From assembly GCA_963726135.1 (NCBI GenBank), contig CAVSBE010000008.1, forward strand, positions 620,001 through 684,000: a stretch of DNA of 64,000 bases, in the 5' to 3' direction. Positions 44,730 through 54,317 of the stretch are shown piece by piece. Source of the DNA: Bog-473 sp963726135. GTDB lineage: Bacteria > Actinomycetota > Acidimicrobiia > Acidimicrobiales > RAAP-2. The position numbers were made by a program, and so were the translations under genes. The notes beneath the pieces were generated by a model. The model searched no databases and had not been told where the DNA came from. It saw only the letters and a program-made list of their open reading frames with translations. Each line of letters opens with the position of its first letter. The first letter of the stretch is position 1.

Positions 44730-45661
44730 ATGGCCAAAGCGCGGCATCGACGTCGCCGTTCCCGACGCGCGGGTACGGTGGCGATCGTCGTCGTGACGGC
44801 ATGTCTGGTCGCGTTACTGGTCGGTGTGAAGGGCCATTTGCCGGGAGCCTCCTCTGACGGCGCGTCCTCCGGTGCCATGACGGCTCCCTCCGGCTACACG
44901 AGCCAGCAGCTGATCTTCGACGACAAATTCTCCGGAACCAGCCTCGACACCTCCAAGTGGACCACGGCCCTGGGCGCACAAGGGATCGTCTGGAACAACC
45001 ACGGCGCCCTTCCCTCGCCCTACTCGGGCCCGAATGTCCCCGGAGACGGGACCGAGGCGGCCATGTTCGGGCCGTCTCAGGTGACGGTGAACAACGGGCT
45101 CACACTGACAGCGCAGCGCAACGCCAACCGCTACGCCGGCTCGTACCCGTGGATCAGCGGCGTAGTCACGACCGAGGGCAAGTTCTCCCTGCCCGACGCG
45201 TGGCTGGTACGTCCAGGTGAAGGCCAAGATGCCCGACCAGTCACAGGGCATGTGGCCCGCCATCTGGTTCCTTCCGGGGGTCTCCGGAACTCCGAGCAAC
45301 GAGTTCGACGGCTACGAGGGCGGGGTTCTCGGTGGGGTTCCGAACGAGAGCGGGCACTCGAACTTCTTCGCGGACCAGGGCCAGGTAGGCGCGCTTTGGA
45401 ACGCCGGGACAGACGTCACCGCCGGCTATCACCTCTACGGGTACCGGTTCATCCCGGGCCAGTCCATCACCGCCTACTTCGACGGGAGGCAGGTGTGGCA
45501 GGTGCAGGCGTCGAGCGGCATCACCATCACCGGAGAGACCCTACGAGATCATCCTCCAACTCGAGGTGGCCACGCAGACGGGATCGGGGTTTCATACCGC
45601 GCCGACGAGTGCCACCCCGTCGGCGAGCATGGAAGTCGCCGAGGTCCAGGCGTACTCCTAG
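44730..45661 (+). CDS. GH16 protein copy 3 with signal-anchor, two frame breaks
   Basis: A basic start (MAKARHRRRRSRRAGTVAIV) leads to a hydrophobic segment (VVVTACLVALLVGVKG) that is an anchor or signal peptide. After a short Ser/Ala linker the GH16 domain starts at APSGYTSQQLIFDDKFSG. It differs from copy 2 by a one-base insertion near 45193 and another near 45537 (ggagagaccc against ggagaaccc), so the frame is lost twice. Catalytic NEFDGYE is present in the middle frame. Nucleotide identity with the other copies is very high. Confidence 0.85.
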
Positions 45662-45706
45662 TGGGTGGCGCCAGGCGCTCTTGACTGACGCAATATCATC
45701 TCTCTC

Positions 45707-46954
45707 GTGGCGGTCTCCGACGAGCGGGATTCGCGGGACGCGGCAAGAGTCACTGATGAGGCTGAAACTCGCTTTTTGGAGTCAGGCGATGAGGCCGGAA
45801 CTGCACCCGGTGATCGGAAGTTCCGACCCGACGTAGAGGGTCTGCGTGCCGTCGCCATCGTGCTGGTCGTTCTCTTTCACGCCGGGGTACCCCGAATCAC
45901 CGGCGGCTACGTCGGGGTGGACGTCTTCTTCGTTCTGTCCGGCTTCGTGATCACCGGGCTTCTCCTCCGAGAACATGCCGCCTCAGGAAAGACCCGCTTG
46001 TTGGCGTTCTACGGTCGCCGTAGCCGCCGAATCCTTCCCGCGGCGACCCTAGTCATCATCTTGACGATCCTGGCTTCATATCGATGGTTGGGATTCCTCA
46101 TCGGTAATGACACCGCACAGGTTGGGAGGACAGCGTCCCTCTTCTATGCAAACTTTCACTTCATCTCGACGGACACCAACTATCTGGCGTCGCAGGCACC
46201 ACCTTCTGCGCTCCAGAACTTTTGGTCGCTCTCGGTCGAAGAGCAGTTCTACCTTTTGTACCCGACCCTCTTCATAGTGGCCGCCCTGAGTTGGAAGCGG
46301 GTCGCCCTACGTCCCAAGCTCACGATCTTGTTGGTCTGCAGTATCGTGCTGTCATTCGCCTGGTCGATCCACCAGACGTCGGCCAACAGCGTTGCTGCCT
46401 TCTTCTCACCGTTCACCCGCGCCTGGGAGCTGGCACTCGGGGCACTGGTCGCCGTGGCAAGTCTCCAGTTGGCCCGGCTTCCTCGGCCAGTCGCCGCCGT
46501 CATGACCTGGGCCGGACTGGGCGGCATCCTCGTGGCAGCGTTCACCTACACCTCGGCGACGCCCTATCCCGGGGTGGCCGTGGCTCTGCCCGTTATCTCG
46601 ACCGCGCTCATCGTGGCCGGTGGGATGGCTCGTCCGTCGGTGGGGTCGGAGCTCGTGCTGCGTGTTCCCCCGATTCAGTGGATGGGCAAGCTGTCCTACT
46701 CCCTCTATCTGTGGCATTGGCCCATCTTGATCATTGCGGCCCAGCACGCTGGTCACCCCCTCTCGGTCGAGGACAACCTCCTGTGGGTGTTGTTGGCCCT
46801 TGCTCTGTCGGCCGGCTCCTACTTCTTCATTGAGAACCCCATCAGGCACTGGAAGTTCCTCACCCGTTCCAGCGTTCGGAGCGTCTCGCTGGGAGGCCTC
46901 CTCATCGCCATCTCGATCGGTTTTGCCACGTTTGAGATAGCCAGCCATCATTGA
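45707..46954 (+). CDS. Acyltransferase-3 (OafA-like) membrane protein
   Basis: A 415-residue membrane protein with ten or so helices. A short cytoplasmic tail precedes FRPDVEGLRAVAIVLVVLFH (R-x10-H signature) and GGYVGVDVFFVLSGFVITGL. FWSLSVEEQFYLLYP (the conserved S-V-E-E-Q-F) and WMGKLSYSLYLWHWPILII follow in AT3 order. The family moves acetyl or other acyl groups across the membrane to sugars of surface polysaccharides. In OafA-type proteins an SGNH domain is fused at the C-terminus. Here it is absent and supplied by the next gene. Confidence 0.92.
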   Translation: MAVSDERDSRDAARVTDEAETRFLESGDEAGTAPGDRKFRPDVEGLRAVAIVLVVLFHAGVPRITGGYVGVDVFFVLSGFVITGLLLREHAASGKTRLLAFYGRRSRRILPAATLVIILTILASYRWLGFLIGNDTAQVGRTASLFYANFHFISTDTNYLASQAPPSALQNFWSLSVEEQFYLLYPTLFIVAALSWKRVALRPKLTILLVCSIVLSFAWSIHQTSANSVAAFFSPFTRAWELALGALVAVASLQLARLPRPVAAVMTWAGLGGILVAAFTYTSATPYPGVAVALPVISTALIVAGGMARPSVGSELVLRVPPIQWMGKLSYSLYLWHWPILIIAAQHAGHPLSVEDNLLWVLLALALSAGSYFFIENPIRHWKFLTRSSVRSVSLGGLLIAISIGFATFEIASHH

Positions 46955-46983
46955 ATCTCGCAGGACGACAGGAGAGAGTACAA

Positions 46984-48015
46984 ATGATTCAGACAAGGCG
47001 GCGTTGGCGGGTCATTATCGGCATCGTCTTTGCCGTGGTGACGATCACGGTGGGCGCGGGCAGTTCGACGACGGCGTCGTCCTCTGCCTCTTCTTCTGGC
47101 AGCCCTGCTTCTCTGGCGGCGCCGGGAGCCCAGAGCGGTTGCCCCTCAGCGGCCTGCTCTGCCGTGGTCGCAGCCGTAGCGGCAGGCACCCGATTGAAGA
47201 CGTTGCCGGCGAATCTGACTCCTTCGCTCAGCAACGCGGCGAGTGATCTTCTTCTCCCCCCGGGTGGAGTATGCGGATCACTGCAAATCACGGGCGTGGA
47301 TCCAAAGTACGAGCCATGCGTCTACGGTTCGACGACGGCAACCTCTCGAATTGTCCTACTCGGTGACTCACACGCATGGCAATGGTCGACATCGGTCGCC
47401 TCCATCGCACAACGCATAGGCGCCTCGTTTGGTCTGCTGTATCACTCCAGCTGCGTGGTGACACTCACCGCTGGTTCGCTTCCGCCGAACGGCCCTCCTG
47501 GCGGCTCCGAGCCTTCAGGCCAGGTATGCGCCCAGTGGACTGAGGCGGCAATCAAGTGGATCAACCACTTCCATCCGCAAACGGTGATCGTGGTGGCGTA
47601 CTCGGGTGACACTCCCTCACAGCAGCCCATATATGCCAAGGGCATTGTGGAACTTTTCCATCAAATACAGGCGCCGGGTAGGCAACTCATCCTGTTAGGA
47701 CAGGATCCCGACAATTACACCGGAGGCCCCGATTGCCTAGCCGCGCACGAATCCAATATCAGTCAATGCAATGTGCCGGTCTCGCAGGCCGTGATTCCGG
47801 TTGCACTCAACGCACAGGAGAAGGCGGCGACCCAGGTTCACGCCAAATTTGTCAACGTCACTCCGTGGATCTGCACGAAATCGGCATGCCCTCAGGTGAT
47901 AGGCGGCTTCGATGTGTATCAGGATCCGTTTCACCTGACATCGACGTATGCGGACTATCTCTCCCCGGTCCTCGGGATCGCCCTCGGTCTGTTGCCAGCC
48001 GCGACGACAAAATAG
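46984..48015 (+). CDS. Secreted SGNH-domain protein, partner of the acyltransferase
   Basis: A 343-residue protein starting at ATG 46984 after a good ggagagag ribosome-binding site. An N-terminal membrane anchor (WRVIIGIVFAVVTITVGAG) and a Ser-rich linker are followed by an SGNH domain: RIVLLGDSHAWQWSTSV (GDSH block I), QTVIVVAYSGDTPSQQP and the C-terminal DPFHLTSTYADYL (D-x-x-H). In AT3-SGNH systems this domain puts the acyl group on the glycan outside the membrane. It lies 29 bases after the AT3 gene. The two form a split transferase. Confidence 0.85.
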   Translation: MIQTRRRWRVIIGIVFAVVTITVGAGSSTTASSSASSSGSPASLAAPGAQSGCPSAACSAVVAAVAAGTRLKTLPANLTPSLSNAASDLLLPPGGVCGSLQITGVDPKYEPCVYGSTTATSRIVLLGDSHAWQWSTSVASIAQRIGASFGLLYHSSCVVTLTAGSLPPNGPPGGSEPSGQVCAQWTEAAIKWINHFHPQTVIVVAYSGDTPSQQPIYAKGIVELFHQIQAPGRQLILLGQDPDNYTGGPDCLAAHESNISQCNVPVSQAVIPVALNAQEKAATQVHAKFVNVTPWICTKSACPQVIGGFDVYQDPFHLTSTYADYLSPVLGIALGLLPAATTK

Positions 48016-48087
48016 GCTCGCCGGGGTGCAAGCGTACTCGTAGTACGGCCGGCGTCGCCGCGGCAACTCCAGCGGAACACGTTGGCC

Positions 48088-48771
48088 CTACTTGGCTTCC
48101 TTCCGGAAGGCAGCCTTCAGGGCACTGAGGGCGTCGTTGAAATGGCCCGCGTCCACACCGCTCTTGGCGGAAAACGCCGAAATGCTCGACTGTGGAGTGT
48201 TGGGCGAGATACCTGCTGCGAACGAGACGTCTTTTCGGTACGACCTCGCAGCGGCGACCATGGTGCTGACGTACCTGCTGAGCGCGCTGGGCCACGGCAA
48301 TGCCACCATTTGGCCGATGAAGGCTTGCAGCACCGACAGGTAGGTGCTGGCCGCGGACGCAGCTTGCACGAAATCTGCGTCGACCTGCGCTTGCGCGCCC
48401 GCGGCGTCAGCCTCGGCGTTCGCCGCCAACTGTCTTTCGCTCGATTGGCAGCTCGCGTAGGCCGCCGCGTCCGCCGCGTTGCAACCCCGCCCGAACCGAT
48501 CCGTCTGTATCGCACCGTCGTCCAGGGTGAGCTTGCGCTCCTGCTTGGCAACGTCCGCGAATGCCGCGTTAAGAGCGTTCGCATAGGTCACGTTGGGGCC
48601 GGTCACGGTGGCCATGGACTCGTTGACCGAATTGCCCAGGTACGCGAGGTTTATCCATGTGGTCGTCGTGTCCGTCCGTGCGGCAGACGGCGACCCGGTC
48701 TGACTACACCCGGACAGCGCGGCCAGCAAGGTGCCTCCCAAGAGCACGGCGACAATCGGTCGTCTGCGCAT
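48088..48771 (-). CDS. Predicted lipoprotein, helical
   Basis: A 227-residue protein starting MRRRPIVAVLLGGTLLAALS with lipobox LSGC, then an extracytoplasmic Ala-rich helical domain (NALNAAFADVAKQERKLTLD, AEADAAGAQAQVDADFVQAA). A Cys pair (FGRGCNAADAAAYASCQSSE) may form a disulfide. The start is the ATG before MRRRPIV, as the preceding seven residues of the longer frame are not needed. It is anchored to the outer face of the membrane. It is convergent with the SGNH gene. The function is unknown. Confidence 0.75.
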   Translation of the reverse strand: MRRRPIVAVLLGGTLLAALSGCSQTGSPSAARTDTTTTWINLAYLGNSVNESMATVTGPNVTYANALNAAFADVAKQERKLTLDDGAIQTDRFGRGCNAADAAAYASCQSSERQLAANAEADAAGAQAQVDADFVQAASAASTYLSVLQAFIGQMVALPWPSALSRYVSTMVAAARSYRKDVSFAAGISPNTPQSSISAFSAKSGVDAGHFNDALSALKAAFRKEAK

Positions 48772-48920
48772 GTCGGTGGTCAGACTACGCAACGGGCATT
48801 CAGAACGCCCACCGGGTCGCTCCGGCGGTCACTCCATGTTCCCCAGGGCCCGGGATGACCCCGCACCAGCCATGACGAGCGCCAGCAGGACCACCGCCCG
48901 GCATGCGGCGGAACGGAGGT

Positions 48921-49430
48921 TCACGAAGGGCTGGGCGGGCCTTCGTCCGGGTCGTCGACCACCCACCGGGAGCGCAGGTCCTCGAGCCACTCGGGCAGCT
49001 CAATGTCGGGGTCCGGGAGCGCTGTTGCCCCTCGCCCGGCCAGCGCCCGCTCGAACGACTCGGGGTCGTCACCCCAGGACCGGGGGTCCCCCATCATGAC
49101 TTCGAGCAGCACGGTGCCGCTCGCTCCGGCCACGAAGGGCCCGAAGGCTGCGCCGAGCGGCAGCTCGATGTGGGTGCCGGTCGGGCAATGACGGTCGCCG
49201 CACCACATGTCGCCGTCGATGACGAAGAGCACGTGCGGGCTGTTGTGGCCGTGACGACGGACGACGACGCCCGGGTCCCACCTGGCGTAGAGGGAGAGGT
49301 ACTGCGGATCAGGTGAGAACGCCAGCCACTTCTCCCACACCGAGGCCGTTGTCCCATCCGCGGTGCGGATGGCCTTCACCTGCTGCCAACGGACGTCGGG
49401 GTCGTCGAGATGGCGAAAGACCGGTTCCAC
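48921..49430 (-). CDS. Cupin-domain protein
   Basis: A 169-residue single-cupin protein. The metal motif 1 is VVVRRHGHNSPHVLFVIDGD (two His, then the His of PHVL) and CPTGTHIELPLGAAFG carries motif 2 (THIELP). The C-terminal half after GTVLLEVMMGDP is helical and acidic. Cupins near sugar dehydrogenases often act as isomerases or dioxygenases in a catabolic pathway. Last gene of the operon. Confidence 0.8.
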   Translation of the reverse strand: MEPVFRHLDDPDVRWQQVKAIRTADGTTASVWEKWLAFSPDPQYLSLYARWDPGVVVRRHGHNSPHVLFVIDGDMWCGDRHCPTGTHIELPLGAAFGPFVAGASGTVLLEVMMGDPRSWGDDPESFERALAGRGATALPDPDIELPEWLEDLRSRWVVDDPDEGPPSPS

Positions 49431-49431
49431 C

Positions 49432-50076
49432 TCAGCGCACTTCGCCGAGGAACTGGAAGGTGTTGCAGTAGAACAGCCTGCCGTGACCGGCTCGCCAATC
49501 GGCCCACGCGGTGAAGGACTCGGCGTCGACGCCCCCGATCCGAGGGGCCACGTGCTCGATCATCGTGGAGAAGGTCGCCTCGGCGTCATCGCCGTCGAAC
49601 TCGTAAAAGTGCATGAACATGGGGTCAACCGGCGCCACGTTCTCGTAGACCGAGATCTGGGTGAAGCCCGGTATGCCCGCCGCGGCGATGTGGCGGATGT
49701 GGACGAAGTCACCCCAGTCGCGCAGAGCCTGTGCCAGCTCGGGCTCCCTGGGGCTGATCCACACCACCAGGAGGCCTGTGGTTGGCCGTCCCGTGAGGAC
49801 ACCCTGGCTGGGACGCGGATGGCGGCGAAAGAGGTGTGCCGTTGTCCCTGCGGGGGCGTCGGGGGCGGAGAAGCTCGTCGTCACCTCGGCCACGGCCAGC
49901 ATCGACCCGTCGGCGATCCGCATGGGGAGGTCCTGGCGCCCGGGCACGCAGTTCTCCCACCACGTGACTCGGTCGACCCCCGCACGCGCGGCGAGCGCTT
50001 CGGCGCGCCGGCGCAACTGGTCCGGGGAGCCGTCGCCGAGCTCGAGGTACAGGCCGGTGGTCGTTCGGTCTTCCAT
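49432..50076 (-). CDS. Unknown protein of the catabolic operon
   Basis: A 214-residue protein starting MEDRTTTGLYLELGDGSPDQ at 50076, with two related-looking halves: RRRAEALAARAGVDRVTWWE in the first, and GFTQISVYENVAPVDPMFMH, FYEFDGDDAEATFSTMIEHV in the second. Strand-helix-helix-strand order and repeated F-Y or W-W motifs suggest a tandem dimeric alpha-beta barrel (EthD/Dabb-like). No family can be named with confidence. It is between a Gfo/Idh/MocA dehydrogenase and a cupin and is very likely in the same pathway. Confidence 0.65.
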   Translation of the reverse strand: MEDRTTTGLYLELGDGSPDQLRRRAEALAARAGVDRVTWWENCVPGRQDLPMRIADGSMLAVAEVTTSFSAPDAPAGTTAHLFRRHPRPSQGVLTGRPTTGLLVVWISPREPELAQALRDWGDFVHIRHIAAAGIPGFTQISVYENVAPVDPMFMHFYEFDGDDAEATFSTMIEHVAPRIGGVDAESFTAWADWRAGHGRLFYCNTFQFLGEVR

Positions 50077-50081
50077 GTCGT

Positions 50082-51177
50082 TCAGGTGTCCTGTTCTACG
50101 TTGGTCCAGCGCCCCCCGGCGGCGGCGGAGCTCGTGATGGCATCGAGCACGGCCATCTGTGCCACGCCGTCGACGAAGGTCGCCGGCTCTGGCACGGAGG
50201 CAACCGCTTCGCCGCGGATGCGGTCGCGAAAGGCCCCGGCCAGGCGCACGTAGGGCCCGTACTCGACTCCGAAGGTGATCATCTTCTCGTAGGTGGTCGT
50301 CGCCGCCCCTTCCGGTAGCGGGGGCGCCTCGTCCATCACCAGATCGTCGGGTGGAAGGCAGGGTGCGAACCCCGTCCGCGTCCGCCACCTTGACCTTGGC
50401 CCCAACTCCCTCGATCCACGCGGCCCCGGTGGACCCGGTGACCCGGGTCTCGACGAGGACGCCCCGGTCGCCAGCTGTCGACTGCATCACCCCGACGGCG
50501 CCGTTGCGCATCCGGAAGTGCACGACGAAGCCGTCGTCCGCGCTCATCGAGGGCCGGTCGACGACGTGGACGAGGGAGGCGCCCACGCCCTCGAACTCGC
50601 CGAGGGTGACACGGATCTGGTCGATGAGCTGGGATCCGTGTGCCCACAGCCAGCCACCACCCGAGCCGGCATCGGCCCACCAATCGGGCACGGTGGCATC
50701 GGGATCGGCCAGGACCGGGACGTGCATGAGCCAGGTTGCCATGCGGGGCTCCCCTACCAGGCCTGACCGCACGGCGTGGGCCAGGCCGGCCTGGCCCGGG
50801 TCCCAACGGAACTCGGTCCCGAGCAGGTGGACCACGCCGGCCGACTCGGCGGCGGCCAGGACGATCCTTGCCTCGTCAGTCGTGGCCGCGAAGGGCTTCT
50901 CACACAGGACGTGGCGACCGGCGGCGATGGCGCTGCGAGGGCCAGCGACGCGTGGGTGTGCGGCGGCGTCGCGATGGTGACGGCCTCGACACCGGGGAGG
51001 GCCAACGCGTCGTCAAGCGACGTCAACGCCGAGGGCACGTCGAAGAGGGCGGCACGTTCGGCGGTCTTGTCAGGATTTCGCCCGACGACGGCGAGGACGT
51101 CGAATCCCGGCGGCGCGCAGGGCGCGGACGTGGGTGTAGCAGCCGAAGCCGGTCCCGACGACGACAGCACCGGTCAC
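50082..51177 (-). CDS. Gfo/Idh/MocA-family oxidoreductase, three frame breaks
   Basis: An NAD(P)-dependent sugar or polyol dehydrogenase of about 365 residues. GTG at 51177 begins TGAVVVGTGFGCYTHVRALR (Rossmann). After a shift near 51115 FDVLAVVGRNPDKTAERAAL follows, then VEAVTIATPPHTHASLALAA (the conserved T-P-x-x-x-H region). After a second shift near 50930 come VVHLLGTEFRWDPGQAGLAH, GSGGGWLWAHGSQLIDQIRV (catalytic His region) and the C-terminal beta-sheet. A third break near 50365 leads to YEKMITFGVEYGPYVRLAGA. All parts are in family order. It overlaps the isomerase gene by GTGA. Confidence 0.88.
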
Positions 51178-52061
51178 CGCTCCACTCCCGGATGGTCGGC
51201 GTCATCCGGCAGGGTGCCGAGCAGGTGGCGCGTCGCCGCGGCGGAGCGTGTCGCAGCCTCCATGGGACCGAGGGAGTGGAGGTCGTCGGAGAACACCTCG
51301 ACCCCCGTCGGTGCGGCGGCGCCGATGTCACGAAGGGCGCCGAGGTAGCCGGCGAGGTCGAACTCGCCTTCCCCCGGGAGGAGCCGGCGGTGCAAGGTGG
51401 CCTCCACGAGGTCGTGCTCCGCGTCGGCGGGGCCGTCGTCGAGCTGGATCGCCAGCACCCGCTCCCCCGGAACGGCGCGCAAGTCCTCGACCGTCGTGCC
51501 CGTCCGGGCGCAGTGCCAGGTGTCGACGTTCAGGCCGCCGTTGTCCCGGTCCGCCAGGCGCACGACCTCCCAGGCCGTGGCCAGATCGGCTATCCGCGAC
51601 CACGCCAGCCATTCGAGATGCACCAGCAGGCCGTGGTCCGCGGCCCGGTCGCACAGCGCGGCGAAGGCGGCCGCGCCCTCCTCGACGCCCCAGCTCCCAC
51701 CGAGCACGTCGGCGGCATTGAGCGAGCGGGCCCCCACCAGCTCGCCGATCCGGAGGAGCTCGCGCTCGTCGAAGCGAAAGACATCGATCGGGTCCAGCTC
51801 GGGAGGGATGGAGAACGGAGGCTGCTCCCGGTGTCCACCACCAGGCGGGGTCGAGCTCGGCCACGACGAGGCCGTGGTCAGCCAGCATGGCCACGATGTC
51901 CGAGTCGCCGTACCCCTCTCGCGGGCGGCGGCATAGTCGCGGCCCCACAAGGACACGGCCGCGTATCCGGCCGCCACCGCCGCTTCGAGGCGCAGGCGGA
52001 AGGGCGTGGCGCGTGGCAGCGTGCCCGAGCACAGCACCAGGTCGCCAGTTCCGAGAGCCAC
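51174..52061 (-). CDS. Sugar phosphate isomerase/epimerase-like TIM-barrel protein
   Basis: A xylose-isomerase-like AP-endonuclease-2-type barrel of about 295 residues: LEAAVAAGYAAVSLWGRDYA (first strands), then, in a shifted frame between about 51935 and 51830, DIVAMLADHGLVVAELDPAW. Next come LLVHLEWLAWSRIADLATAW (metal-binding Glu), GGLNVDTWHCARTGTT (Asp-His), VLAIQLDDGPADAEHDLVEA and TGVEVFSDDLHSLGP. It probably isomerises or epimerises a keto sugar or inositol derivative. The compensating frame breaks leave only about 35 residues wrong. It heads the four-gene operon with the dehydrogenase, the unknown protein and the cupin. Confidence 0.85.
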   Translation of the reverse strand: MALGTGDLVLCSGTLPRATPFRLRLEAAVAAGYAAVSLWGRDYAAARERGTATRTSWPCWLTTASSWPSSTPPGGGHREQPPFSIPPELDPIDVFRFDERELLRIGELVGARSLNAADVLGGSWGVEEGAAAFAALCDRAADHGLLVHLEWLAWSRIADLATAWEVVRLADRDNGGLNVDTWHCARTGTTVEDLRAVPGERVLAIQLDDGPADAEHDLVEATLHRRLLPGEGEFDLAGYLGALRDIGAAAPTGVEVFSDDLHSLGPMEAATRSAAATRHLLGTLPDDADHPGVER

Positions 52062-52604
52062 TTCAGTACCCGGCCACGGGATCGACGATACGTGAATCGC
52101 ACTCAGGATCTGGACATCACGACGATCACGGGTTGCGCCACTCCGGCAAGCGAGGGACCGTTCATTGAGCGAGCGTTCGCAGACGTCCGCCTGCTCCGTG
52201 CCCTCGACCCGCCACCGATGCCGGACCGTTCCGTGCTGGAGCAGCTCATCGCCGCCACGGCGCAGGCCGCGACGTCATGTCCCAGGGAGACGGGGAGCCC
52301 TGCCTCGAGCGCTCCGGGGCGTCGTGGTGCCCTCTCCAGACACGCACAGTTCACCGGGAGGTCACACGGGTCTCGACCCGGTCCGGGGCGGGGACAAGCG
52401 GCGAATGCGCAGTTCAGCCGCACCGCTCGGCGCTCGAGGCACCTCGAAACGGCCGTGTGAGCTCAAGATTCACTCCCGATTGCCGATAGGGCGATATGCG
52501 CCCTTTGAGAGGAACATGCCAACCTTGAGTGGTTTGGCGATCACCCTCCTGGCCTAGACCTTGTCGACTCCGCGCTCCTCGAGGCTGAGGAGCCAACCTC
52601 TCTC
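52062..52604. other. Stretch without a recognised gene
   Basis: This 543-base region between divergent units has a plus-strand open frame from GTG 52092 (NRTQDLDITTITGCATPASE, ADVRLLRALDPPPMPDRSVL). It has a faint nitroreductase-like opening but decays after about 70 residues. I cannot support it as a gene. Promoters for the isomerase operon and the next secreted protein should be here. Confidence 0.35.
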
Positions 52605-54070
52605 TTGAAACACCTCATGCCACGCCTCATCTCGTGCGTCCGACTTGCGCTGGTCCTCACCATGGCCAGCGTGGGCGTCTGCGCGCTCGCGTCCACGACG
52701 GGCGCCGCTCCGAGGTTGGTGACGGCTCCGGGTGAAACGGCGCTGCCCGCCGGCTGGGAGTTGTGCGTGCTGCAGGGTGTGACTGCGCCAGCCACACAGG
52801 CGAACATCGACGATCTCGATGAGTGGCAGGCCGCCGAGGGTGGCTCGACCAACAACTCGGCGGCGTTCAACCCCTTCAACACCCTGCGCATGACCGACGT
52901 CAACAACGCACCGATCCCGGGCGTGGTCTCGTCGAACGGGTTTCCCGCCTACTCGACCTGGTTGGGGGGCTGTGCTGCGACCGTGGCCACGCTGCTCCAG
53001 CCGAATATGTGGTCGATCACCGCGGCGCTGCGGGCTGGGAACGTGGCCCCCGCGGGCGTGTTCCTGGCCGACGTCGACAAGAGCCAGTGGTGCGCACCCT
53101 CGGCCGACGGTACGCCGTGCTACGCGGACAAGATCCTGGGCGTCACGGGCGGGGTCGCCTCTGCGTTGTTGACCACCTCTGCTGCGCTGAGCGTGTATGG
53201 CAACGTGAAATTGGACGTCGGCGCCTACCAGGCGGCGGTAGCCACGTCGGCGGCCGACCAGAGCGTGTTGGTGTCGGTGAACCAGGAGGTCACGGCGGCG
53301 GCATCGGCGGTCACCGGCACCCAGGACAAGTTGACCGCGGCGCGGAGCGCTCTGCGACGATTCGCCGTCGACGAGTACGTGAGCAACGGGCTGTACGTGA
53401 GCGGCTCGGCCACGAACATCGGCAGCACGACGCCGCTCGGCCCGCAGGACGCGAACGGCGTTGCGGCCCAGCAGTACGAGAGCGTGGCCGCGAACGACCT
53501 CCTCTCGAGCTACAAGGCCGCGGCGGCGGCCGTGTCGGCCTCGCTGTCCCGTCGGGACGCCGCCACGCAGGCGCTCGCTCAAGCCAACGCGACGCTCACG
53601 TCGGACACCGCGGCGGAGAACCGCGCCCTCGCCCGGCTGGTGAACGACGTCACGACCCTGCAGACGGCCGGTGCGTGCACCACGGTCCAGATCGCTGCGC
53701 CGGCGCCCGCCGGTCCGGCGGCGGCGGCGCCGACAGACACGACCACGACCACTGTGCCGACGACGGTGCACTCGACGGAGCCGACGACTGACGCGCCCTC
53801 GACGACCACCACGGTGCCCCCGACCACGGTGCCGACGGTCATCGGTGCGGTCGTTCCGACAACGGTCGTGCCCGCGACGACGGTGCCGACGACGTGCCGA
53901 CGACTGTGCCCCCGACGAGCACCACCACCACGACGGCGCCCCCGACGACGACCAGCACCTCGACGACCGTGCCGGGGGCACCGACCACCCAAGCCCCCGT
54001 GGCGGCGAATCCTGCCGGGCTCGGGGCACTCCAGGGCTGTATCGCCGTCTTCACTCCCCCCGGGAGCTGA
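52605..54070 (+). CDS. Secreted protein with lysozyme-like N-domain and Thr/Pro tail, frame broken
   Basis: A signal peptide (LISCVRLALVLTMASVGVCA, cut near TTGAAP) precedes a ~115-residue domain: GWELCVLQGVTAPATQANID, DEWQAAEGGSTNNSAAFNPF and NGFPAYSTWLGGCAATVATL. The E-G-G...N-P-x-N and repeated Trp/Ala pattern suggests a lysozyme/transglycosylase-like fold. A Cys pair (WCAPSADGTPCYAD) follows. The middle is an Ala-rich coiled coil (TAARSALRRFAVDEYVSNGL, LSRRDAATQALAQANATLTS). The C-terminus is a long Thr/Pro/Val spacer that loses frame near 53897 and ends VAANPAGLGALQGCIAVFTP. Such spacers reach through the cell wall. Confidence 0.75.
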
Positions 54071-54317
54071 CGACAGAACCGAGACGAAACTCGGTGCCCG
54101 TCGGTCCGGCCACCGCGCCGTCCGTGCCGTCCGCGCCACATGATCAGGATTATCAGGGCCCTTGGTCGCACCACGCGTCGTACCCAATTTCCCCCGGGTA
54201 ACCAGCAATGGGCTCGCACGACGCGACAACCGTCGCACCGGTGGTGCGATCGGCGGGCCTCGACGCGGCCCGCCACCGCGCCGACATGCCACACTGTGAT
54301 CTCCTCCACCCCCGTCG
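54071..54317. other. Intergenic region before the fatty-acid cluster
   Basis: No gene is recognised. It should hold the promoter of the fab cluster. Confidence 0.3.

Noticed and set aside
52092..52460. Plus-strand frame with a faint nitroreductase-like start
   Set aside because: Similarity is limited to one helix and the frame turns into Ser/Arg-rich sequence. No cofactor motif.
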